Assembly (NCBI RefSeq): GCF_025751575.1
Contig: NZ_JAOWLA010000007.1
Coordinates: forward strand, 151,930 to 215,929
DNA: 64,000 bases
Direction of reading: 5' to 3'
Origin: Albidovulum sediminicola
GTDB lineage: Bacteria; Pseudomonadota; Alphaproteobacteria; Rhodobacterales; Rhodobacteraceae
Every line of letters starts with the position of its first letter. The stretch's first letter is position 1. The translations under genes and the position numbers were made by a program. The notes below the pieces were generated by a model, which was not told the origin of the DNA, searched no databases, and saw only the letters and a program-made list of their open reading frames with translations. Below are positions 1 to 7,024 of the stretch, one piece after another.

Positions 1-992
<992 letters not shown>

Positions 993-1004
993 TTAGCCAG
1001 GTGT

Positions 1005-1030
1005 GCGAAAATCTATTCGCAATATACGAA
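1005..1030. promoter_or_regulatory. Candidate Lrp/AsnC operator between ilvC and lrp
   Basis: Three alternating half-sites lie just upstream of the first Lrp gene: GCGAA at 1005-1009, TTCGC at 1016-1020 and CGAA at 1027-1030, with AT-rich 6-7 base spacers. The first pair forms a 16-bp palindrome with an AT-rich centre, the usual style of Lrp/AsnC sites. It lies only 16-41 bases before the ATG at 1046, and that gene has no good Shine-Dalgarno sequence. Autoregulation and control of ilvC are inferences. Confidence 0.45.
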
Positions 1031-1045
1031 ATTTGTGAAAAATAA

Positions 1046-1504
1046 ATGCAGATAGACGATACGGACCGCCGCATCCTGCGCCAACTGCTCGCCGATCCGG
1101 GCGTCGCGACCGCCGATCTGGCGGAGCGCGCGGGCGTCACGGCTGCGACCTGCTGGCGGCGGCTGGAGCGGCTGACGGCGGCCGGCGTGCTGAAGGGCCA
1201 GCACGCGGTAATTGACTGGCGCGCGCTGGGCTGGGCGGTGGAGGTTTCGCTGCGCTTCACGCTCGACAAGACCAACCCGCGCGCGTTCGACGAGTTTCTG
1301 GAGGCCGTGCGCAGCGTGCCCGAGGTGATCGAGATCCAGACCTTCCTCGGCCGTGTCGATGTGCGCCTGAACGTCATCGCCCGCGACATGGGACATTATC
1401 AAGAGGTCTACCGCGACCGCATCCTGACGCTGCCCCATATCGCGGATATCGAAAGCCTGATGCTGGTTTCGACCATCAAGGAAACAGGGAGTATTCCGCT
1501 GTGA
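1046..1504 (+). CDS. Lrp/AsnC-family transcriptional regulator
   Basis: This 152-residue DNA-binding regulator has the family's standard size and layout. An N-terminal winged helix-turn-helix (residues 1-60: DDTDRRILRQLL, then TAATCWRRLERL as the recognition helix) is followed by a RAM/ligand-binding beta-alpha-beta domain (residues 65-145, with VPEVIEIQTFLGRVDVRL). Members sense amino acids as octamers and control amino-acid metabolism. It is divergent from ilvC and overlaps the next Lrp gene by four bases (GTGA), so the two are translationally coupled. The start ATG at 1046 has only the A-rich leader GTGAAAAATAA and no clear ribosome-binding site. The effector cannot be read from sequence; branched-chain amino acids are a guess from position. 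Confidence 0.93.
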   Translation: MQIDDTDRRILRQLLADPGVATADLAERAGVTAATCWRRLERLTAAGVLKGQHAVIDWRALGWAVEVSLRFTLDKTNPRAFDEFLEAVRSVPEVIEIQTFLGRVDVRLNVIARDMGHYQEVYRDRILTLPHIADIESLMLVSTIKETGSIPL

Positions 1505-1959
1505 TCGAGCTTGATGACCTTGACCGGGCGGTTCTGCGCGCGCTGGTCGCAGATGCCACGCAAAGCGCGGGTGCGATCGGGCGGGCGCTGGGCCTTTCGC
1601 AGCCCGCGACCTGGCGGCGCATCCGGCGGCTGGAACAAGCGGGGGTGATCGCGGGCCGGCGCATCGACCTTGATACAGAGGCGTTGGGTTTCGGCGTCAC
1701 GGTCTTTTTGGGCGTGAAGCTCGCCGCCAAGGGGCGCGTCAGCCTTGAGGATTTCGAACGCGCCGCCACCGCCATCCCGGAGGTGCAGACCGTGCAGCAC
1801 GTCCTGGGGCTTTACGACTACCGTCTGCGCGTCACGGCCCGCGATCTGGCGGATTTCGAGCGCGTCCTGCGCCGCCGGATCATGACCCTGCCCGGCGTGG
1901 GCAATGTCGAGGCGAACGTGCTTCTGAGCGAGGAACGGCGCCCCGGCCCCCTGGGCTGA
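1501..1959 (+). CDS. Second Lrp/AsnC-family regulator
   Basis: This is another 152-residue Lrp/AsnC protein, clearly related to its upstream neighbour: HTH at residues 1-60 (LDDLDRAVLRALVAD, then SQPATWRRIRRLEQAGVI) and a RAM domain to about residue 140 (IPEVQTVQHVLGLYDYRLRV). It starts with GTG at 1501 inside the stop of the first regulator, giving a 4-base overlap. The two may form a hetero-oligomer or answer to different ligands. A class V aminotransferase follows 89 bases downstream on the same strand behind its own strong ribosome-binding site and is the obvious candidate target. Identification of the family is secure; the regulon is inferred. Confidence 0.92.
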   Translation: MIELDDLDRAVLRALVADATQSAGAIGRALGLSQPATWRRIRRLEQAGVIAGRRIDLDTEALGFGVTVFLGVKLAAKGRVSLEDFERAATAIPEVQTVQHVLGLYDYRLRVTARDLADFERVLRRRIMTLPGVGNVEANVLLSEERRPGPLG

Positions 1960-2048
1960 AGCACGAATCCGTCACATCCTGTCGGTAAACCCTTGGCTTT
2001 GCGCCCCCGCCTGCGCTACCGCAGGATCTGACAAAACAGGAGGACTTC

Positions 2049-3179
2049 ATGCCCGCGCTTCTGCCCGACGTCGACCCCGATGGGCTCGAGGAGTTTTCGG
2101 TCGTCTTTACCGACCGGTCGCTCAACCACATGAGCAAGCAGTTCCAGGGCGTGATGCGCGACATCTCGTCCATGCTGAAGGAGGTCTACAACGCCGATGC
2201 CGTGGCCTTGGTGCCGGGTGGCGGGACCTATGGGATGGAAGCGGTGGCGCGCCAGTTCGCCGCTGGCAAGCGGGCGCTGATCGTCCGCAACGGCTGGTTC
2301 TCCTACCGCTGGACCCAGATCTTCGAGGCGGGGGGCTTCGCGGCCGAAACCCATGTCGCCCTGGCGCGGCGCGCCGGGAACGAGGTTCAGGCCCCCTTCG
2401 CCCCCGCGCCGATCGAAGAGGTCGTGGCGAAGATCGCCGAAGTTCGCCCCGAGGTGGTCTTTGCCCCGCATGTCGAAACCGCCAGCGGGATGATCCTGCC
2501 GGACGGCTACCTGAAGGCGCTGGCGGCCGCCGCGCATGAGGTGGGCGCGCTCTTCGTCCTGGACTGCATCGCTTCGGGCTGCATCTGGGTCGACATGAAG
2601 GATGTGGGCGTCGATGTCCTGATCTCGGCCCCGCAGAAGGGCTGGTCGGCCTCGCCCTCGGCCGGGTTGGTGATGATGAGCGCCGAGGCCGAGAAGCGGA
2701 TGGAGGCGACGACCTCCAACAGTTTCGCGCTCGACCTCAAGAAATGGCGCGCGATCATGGCGGCCTATGAGGGCGGCGGCCACGCCTATCACGCGACGAT
2801 GCCGACGGATGCGCTCAAGGCTTTCCGCGACACGATGGCCGAAACCCGGGAGTATGGGTTCGAGCGGCTGCGCGCCGCGCAATGGGCGCTAGGCGAAGCG
2901 GTTCGGGCGGAATTGGCCTCGCGCGGTATTCGGTCGGTCGCAGCCGAAGGCTTCGGCGCGCCGGGCGTCGTCGTCAGCTTTACCGACGATCCCGACATCC
3001 AGACCGGCAAGAAGTTCCTGGCCGCAGGCGTCCAGATCGCTGCGGGCGTGCCCTTGCAGGTGGGGGAGGGCGATGCCTACCGCAGCTTCCGTATCGGGCT
3101 ATTCGGCCTCGACAAGCTTTATGACGTGGAAGGCACCGTGGCCCGCGTCCGTCGCGCACTGGACGCGGCCCTGGGCTGA
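2049..3179 (+). CDS. Class V PLP-dependent aminotransferase
   Basis: This 376-residue fold-type I PLP enzyme belongs to the alanine/serine-glyoxylate aminotransferase group. VPGGGTYGMEAVARQF (about residues 56-71) binds the cofactor phosphate, DCIASGCIWVDMKD (about 174-187) supplies the PLP-ring aspartate, and SAPQKGWSASPSAG carries the Schiff-base lysine, K197. Such enzymes transfer amino groups between alanine, serine or aspartate and 2-oxo acids, but the substrate is not readable here. A textbook AGGAGGA lies at 2038-2044 before ATG 2049. It follows the two Lrp regulators and ends at a strong Rho-independent terminator. Possible roles are alanine or branched-chain amino-acid interconversion (inference from Lrp and ilvC neighbours). 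Confidence 0.88.
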   Translation: MPALLPDVDPDGLEEFSVVFTDRSLNHMSKQFQGVMRDISSMLKEVYNADAVALVPGGGTYGMEAVARQFAAGKRALIVRNGWFSYRWTQIFEAGGFAAETHVALARRAGNEVQAPFAPAPIEEVVAKIAEVRPEVVFAPHVETASGMILPDGYLKALAAAAHEVGALFVLDCIASGCIWVDMKDVGVDVLISAPQKGWSASPSAGLVMMSAEAEKRMEATTSNSFALDLKKWRAIMAAYEGGGHAYHATMPTDALKAFRDTMAETREYGFERLRAAQWALGEAVRAELASRGIRSVAAEGFGAPGVVVSFTDDPDIQTGKKFLAAGVQIAAGVPLQVGEGDAYRSFRIGLFGLDKLYDVEGTVARVRRALDAALG

Positions 3180-3188
3180 CCGCGCGCC

Positions 3189-3213
3189 GGGCCCGCACCT
3201 TGCGGGCCCTTTT
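3189..3213 (+). terminator. Rho-independent terminator
   Basis: A perfect 9-bp stem GGGCCCGCA (3189-3197) and TGCGGGCCC (3201-3209) with a 3-base loop is followed by TTTT. It lies ten bases after the aminotransferase stop and ends the lrp-lrp-aminotransferase unit before a convergent gene. Confidence 0.85.
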
Positions 3214-3240
3214 CGCCTTGCGGGAGCAAAAAGGCCGGGC

Positions 3241-4440
3241 TCAGCGCATGCCGAGTCCGGCTTTCATCAGCGTCGTGCGTACCGGCTTGAGAGAGTAGAG
3301 CGCGTTCAGCGCTCCCGCCCGCAGATCGCGCAGCGGGCGCGGCGACAGCATCGAGGTGCGGTTCAAAAGGTCGATGCCGGTCACACGCGCCTTCACCTCG
3401 GGCCAGCGGCGGCGATGGTAGGCTTCAAGCATCGCCCTCTCCCCCAGCTTCTCGGGGGCGGCGGTCGCCAGGTCGAGCAGGCAGGCCAGGTCGGCCAGCG
3501 ACATGTTCAATCCCTGCGCGCCGATCGGCGGCACGACATGGGCGGCTTCCGCGATAAGCGCGGTCCGCTCCGCCTCGAACCGATCCGCGATCTGGGCGAT
3601 CATCGGCCAGACAGAACGCCGCGTGACCAAGGTGAGCGGTCCGAAGAGCCCCGCCGAGCGGGCAAGCATCGCTGCCTCGAACTCCGGGACGGGCAGGACG
3701 GCCAAACGCTCGGCTTCCGGCCCGCGCTCCATCCAGACCACGGCCGAACAGGGGCGCCCGTCGCGGTCGGGCAGGGGCACGAGCGTGAAGGGGCCGCCCG
3801 TCCGGTGGATCTCGGTCGAGACGTTCTGATGCGGGACCGGATGGGTGACCGCGAAGGCCAGGGCTTTTTGCCCGTAGCGCATCGTCTTGACGCCGATGCC
3901 CGCCGCCTCGCGCACCGGGCTTGCCCGGCCGTCGGCGGCCAGCAGCAGCCGGGCGGTCACCGTCGCCCCGTCCGACAGCGTGACGCGCGCCTCGCTTTCG
4001 CGTGTCAGAACGGCGCGCGTGGCGACCCCCGGGCGGAAATCGACGTTGGGCAGTTCGGCGATCCGCGCGACCATTTCCCGGCGCAGGAGCCAGTTGGGGA
4101 AGTTCCAGCCGAAGGGCTCCTCGCCGATCTCCGAGGCGTCGAAATCCTTGACGATCCGGGGTTCCGGCGTTTCGCCACCCGCATCAACGATCCGCATGAT
4201 CTTCAGCGCGGCGGCATGTGGGGCAAGGCGGCCCCAAAGCCCCGCCTGTTCCAGCACCTGGCGCGCAGGTTGCAGGAAGGCTGTGGTGCGCATGTCCGCG
4301 CCTGCGGCCTCGGCCTCGGTCACCGGGGGGGCGGGATCGACGCAGATCACCGAAAAACCCGCAGCACCAAAGGCGGCGGCCGCGGTCAGTCCCGCGACGC
4401 CACCGCCGGAAATCAGGATATCTGTCGCCTCAGCCTGCAT
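3241..4440 (-). CDS. UbiH/UbiF/COQ6-family FAD-dependent monooxygenase
   Basis: A 399-residue flavin aromatic hydroxylase, most likely a ubiquinone-ring hydroxylase acting with NADPH and O2. Motifs in order: the GxGxxG-type ADP-binding loop ISGGGVAGLTAAAAFGAAG near residues 9-28, the second FAD contact AADGRASPVREAAG near 165, and VVPPIGAQGLNMSLADLACL near 305, the family signature before the C-terminal helix. The usual GDAAH of that region reads AEAAH here, a conservative but unusual change at the ribityl-binding acid. GTG at 4443 and ATG at 4440 are both possible; GGAG spaces better to the ATG. Which quinone position is hydroxylated cannot be told. Confidence 0.85.
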   Translation of the reverse strand: MQAEATDILISGGGVAGLTAAAAFGAAGFSVICVDPAPPVTEAEAAGADMRTTAFLQPARQVLEQAGLWGRLAPHAAALKIMRIVDAGGETPEPRIVKDFDASEIGEEPFGWNFPNWLLRREMVARIAELPNVDFRPGVATRAVLTRESEARVTLSDGATVTARLLLAADGRASPVREAAGIGVKTMRYGQKALAFAVTHPVPHQNVSTEIHRTGGPFTLVPLPDRDGRPCSAVVWMERGPEAERLAVLPVPEFEAAMLARSAGLFGPLTLVTRRSVWPMIAQIADRFEAERTALIAEAAHVVPPIGAQGLNMSLADLACLLDLATAAPEKLGERAMLEAYHRRRWPEVKARVTGIDLLNRTSMLSPRPLRDLRAGALNALYSLKPVRTTLMKAGLGMR

Positions 4441-4526
4441 CACGCTCTCCTTCGGCCGGATGATATGCGGTCCGGCACCGGGGGGCCAAGCGACTTTCCG
4501 TCCCGCGCGCGACTTTCGCCCCAGGG

Positions 4527-4775
4527 CTACTTGCCCAGCGTGATCAGGATCAGCGTCGCGAAGACCACGGGCACTGTGGCCAGCGCGGTCATGGCCAGCG
4601 CGACGAGGCCCCAGGTCTTGACCATCAGCACGAGGATCGTGACCAGGATGGTCAGCGCGTACCAGATCGTGTCCGCCTCGCCGTGGGCGATGTCGTAGGC
4701 GATCCAGCCAAGGACCGGGATGTGATGAAACCAGGACCGGCCGGGGCGGTCGGCGGCAATGGGCATGTCCGTCAT
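4527..4775 (-). CDS. Small inner-membrane protein, unknown function
   Basis: An 82-residue protein with a polar N-terminus (about 20 residues) and hydrophobic stretches at about residues 37-52 (IWYALTILVTILVLMV) and 56-79 (LVALAMTALATVPVVFATLI), so probably two transmembrane helices. AGGAGA stands seven bases before the ATG at 4773-4775, supporting a real gene. It sits between the UbiH-like gene and a HAD hydrolase on the same strand, with gaps of about 85 and 73 bases. I do not recognise a family. Confidence 0.6.
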   Translation of the reverse strand: MTDMPIAADRPGRSWFHHIPVLGWIAYDIAHGEADTIWYALTILVTILVLMVKTWGLVALAMTALATVPVVFATLILITLGK

Positions 4776-4848
4776 GTCTATCTCCTGTTCGCGGCGCCCA
4801 CCTAGCCGAACGCCGTGCTTTGCAGGAGGGGGCGGATCGCCGCAGCCC

Positions 4849-5517
4849 TCAGGTCAGACACCCGAGAAAGCGCGCAAGGTCGCGCGTGTGGTGATGGATA
4901 TGCGGCGCCGGGGCGGGCTCTGGCGCGACATGGACGGTGCGCATGCCCATCGCGTGCGGCTCGGCGAGGTTGCGCGGATCGTCCTCGAACATTGCCGCGC
5001 GCGTGGGGTTTATCCCGTCGCGGGCAAAGATGGCCTCAAACGCGCTGCGCTCTGGCTTGGGACGGAAGCCTGCGTGCTCGACGCCGTAGATTGCATCGAA
5101 GATCCCCGAAAGCCCCCGCGCGGCCAAAACCCGTTCGGCATAGGGGCCGCTCCCGTTGGTATAGACGATTCGCCGCCCCGGCAGCGCGGTGATCGCCGAA
5201 CGCAGCGCCGCATCCGGGGTCAGCGCGTCGAGCGAGATTTCGTGGACCTCATTCAGATAGGGGGCGGGATCGACGCCATGTTCGCTCATCAGGCCCGCAA
5301 GCGTGGTTCCGTAGCGCGCCCAGTAGTGCCGGCGCAGGCGGTCCGCCTCGTCCCGGGCGACGCCCAGGGACTGCATGACATAGGCGGTCATCCGGACCTC
5401 GATCTGATCGAAAAGCCGCGCCTCGGGCGGGTAGAGCGTGTTGTCCAGGTCGAAGACCCAGGCGGTCACATGATCGAACTCGGCGGCGGGCATGGCTGGC
5501 ATCGCTTTGGGGCGCAC
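4849..5517 (-). CDS. HAD-superfamily hydrolase, pyrimidine 5'-nucleotidase type
   Basis: A 222-residue cytosolic phosphatase of the haloacid dehalogenase superfamily. Motif I WVFDLDNTLYPPEARLFDQI (about residues 20-39) holds the nucleophile and acid/base aspartates, motif II is IVYTNGS (near 117), motif III is the lysine in GFRPKPERSAFEAIF (near 150), and motif IV is AMFEDDPRNL (near 174). The DNTLYP form and the four-helix cap after it are typical of the Sdt1/YjjG-like pyrimidine 5'-nucleotidase group. The GTG at 5515-5517 gives the longest frame; ATGs at residues 6 and 9 are possible starts and would not affect the catalytic core. Specificity is inferred from subgroup resemblance only. Confidence 0.85.
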   Translation of the reverse strand: MRPKAMPAMPAAEFDHVTAWVFDLDNTLYPPEARLFDQIEVRMTAYVMQSLGVARDEADRLRRHYWARYGTTLAGLMSEHGVDPAPYLNEVHEISLDALTPDAALRSAITALPGRRIVYTNGSGPYAERVLAARGLSGIFDAIYGVEHAGFRPKPERSAFEAIFARDGINPTRAAMFEDDPRNLAEPHAMGMRTVHVAPEPAPAPHIHHHTRDLARFLGCLT

Positions 5518-5588
5518 CTTGGGTTTGTCTCATGCCGGGGCGCGAGGGGCAAGCCGGTCGGACAGCCCTGCGGCGGCGAAGGCTCTTG

Positions 5589-5613
5589 CCTAGGGTGCGG
5601 TCTGCGCCCTAGG
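5589..5613. promoter_or_regulatory. Inverted repeat, candidate operator of the GntR regulator
   Basis: CCTAGGG (5589-5595) and CCCTAGG (5607-5613) are perfect 7-bp arms separated by 11 bases, so the arm centres are 18 bp apart, close to two helical turns. The repeat ends about 35 bases before the start of the GntR gene, where an autoregulatory operator would lie. It has no T-run and is not terminator-like. The assignment is inferred. Confidence 0.4.
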
Positions 5614-5647
5614 TTGGCGCCCTGTCAAAGACGGCCAGGACATGCCG

Positions 5648-6289
5648 ATGCAGAAAGACGCCTATACGCTGATCCTTGAAGCGATCGAGGGCGGGACCTA
5701 CCGCCCCGGAGATCGTCTGGTGGAATCCGAACTGGCCGAACGGCTGGGCGTGTCGCGCACGCCCGTGCGCGAGGCGCTCCAGCGGCTGGAAACACAGTCG
5801 ATGCTGACGCGGGACGGGCGGTCGCTGATCGTGGCCTCGCTTGATCACAACCAGCTTGCCGAACTGTACGTCGTCCGGGCCGAGCTTGAAGGGCTGGCCG
5901 CCCGCCTTGCGGCCAAGCACGCGACCGAAGAGGAGATTCGCGTTCTCAAGGACATGATCGACGAAGACCGCGCGCATCTGGGTGACCCCGAAGCGCTGTC
6001 GCGCGCGAACCGCCGCTTCCACAAGCAGATCCACCTGGCCTCCCACAACCGCTACCTGGTGCAGCAACTGGGTCTGGTTCACCGTTCGATGGCGCTTCTG
6101 GCGACAACCTCCCTTGCCGCCGAGGGCCGGGGCGAGGCCGCGCTGGCCGAACACGAAGCCATCGTCAATGCCATCGCCAACGGCGAAGAGGCCGCCGCGC
6201 AAAGCGCGTTGCGCGCCCATATCTCCAAGGCCTTCGAAACCCGGCTGAAGCTTGATGCCGCAAGCCACCGCCGCGAGAGCGAGGGCTGA
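5648..6289 (+). CDS. GntR-family regulator, FadR subfamily
   Basis: A 213-residue regulator. The winged helix-turn-helix (about residues 5-65) contains YRPGDRLVESELAERLGVSR and TPVREALQRLETQSML, the FadR/FCD signature. The all-helical FCD effector domain (about 75-205) carries the metal-ligand pattern (D/H residues in FHKQIHLASHNR and the late histidine in LRAHISKAFETR). Members respond to organic acids such as lactate, gluconate or fatty acyl-CoA. AGGA at 5637-5640 fits ATG 5648 (7-base spacing) better than ATG 5642 (1 base), so I chose 5648. It is convergent with the CpXC gene; no enzyme gene is adjacent, so its target is unknown. Confidence 0.9.
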   Translation: MQKDAYTLILEAIEGGTYRPGDRLVESELAERLGVSRTPVREALQRLETQSMLTRDGRSLIVASLDHNQLAELYVVRAELEGLAARLAAKHATEEEIRVLKDMIDEDRAHLGDPEALSRANRRFHKQIHLASHNRYLVQQLGLVHRSMALLATTSLAAEGRGEAALAEHEAIVNAIANGEEAAAQSALRAHISKAFETRLKLDAASHRRESEG

Positions 6290-6308
6290 GGCCCCCGCCC
6301 GAAGCGTC

Positions 6309-7004
6309 TTATCCCGCGACGGGTTCTGGCACGATGAAATTGCGCTGGATATCCACGAAAAGATCGCCCGACAGGCCCGTGCGTGTCTCCGCCCAGTCTT
6401 CGCCATCGCGCACAGCGTCATGAAGCTCACGTTGGGCGGCAAAGCTTTGCAGTGTTTCGCCGCCGCCGATCGAGACCCAGGCGAAGGTCAGTCGCGCGTC
6501 ATCCGCGTCGATCAGGCGCAGTTCGGCTCCCTCCTGCAGTATGTTGCCGGAGCGGGTCTGGAGAATGACGAGCTTCACCGTCTCGATCGCCACGTCATCT
6601 AGGCCCGCATCTGCGATCAAGATCTTTTCGCGGATCGCCGGCCAGCCGAAGGTCAGCCGGGCCTTCAGGTTTCGCCCGATCTCGCGCGCGGCCTCGCCGG
6701 CGCGGTCGCCATAGGCCAGCGCGAAGTCATCCGCGGCCTTCGCGATTTCGGCGTCCCACTGGCCAAGCGCGGCGATCGGGCGCGCTGACACCCAGATCCC
6801 GGCCGCGCTGTCCAGATAGTTGAAGTCTGGGTCGGGCCGAAACTCCGTCGCGCAACTGGTGCAGGGCTTCGTCTGAAAACGCCCATCGAGGATGGCGGCC
6901 TTCAGGTCCGGCCGTCGGTCTGCGTTGACGCTTTGGAAGATGTCCATTTCGTTTTCCGTCCCACAGTTCGGGCAGGCCACCGGCAGTGTGGAGAACATCG
7001 ACAT
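6309..7004 (-). CDS. CpXC-domain putative zinc-binding protein
   Basis: A 231-residue protein whose first 60 residues contain two CxxC knuckles, C11-P-N-C14 and C48-T-S-C51, set as in the CpXC domain, a bacterial metal-binding module of unknown role. The rest is predicted mixed alpha/beta with no recognised catalytic motif. No signal peptide or membrane segment is visible, so it is probably cytosolic. AAGGA precedes ATG 7004 at seven bases. Its start lies only 20 bases after the stop of the 966-residue metalloprotease-like gene, making it the last gene of a three-gene minus-strand unit. It may be a chaperone, adaptor or immunity-type partner of that protein (inference). Confidence 0.78.
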   Translation of the reverse strand: MSMFSTLPVACPNCGTENEMDIFQSVNADRRPDLKAAILDGRFQTKPCTSCATEFRPDPDFNYLDSAAGIWVSARPIAALGQWDAEIAKAADDFALAYGDRAGEAAREIGRNLKARLTFGWPAIREKILIADAGLDDVAIETVKLVILQTRSGNILQEGAELRLIDADDARLTFAWVSIGGGETLQSFAAQRELHDAVRDGEDWAETRTGLSGDLFVDIQRNFIVPEPVAG

Positions 7005-7024
7005 GGCTTGATCCTTTCACTGTG

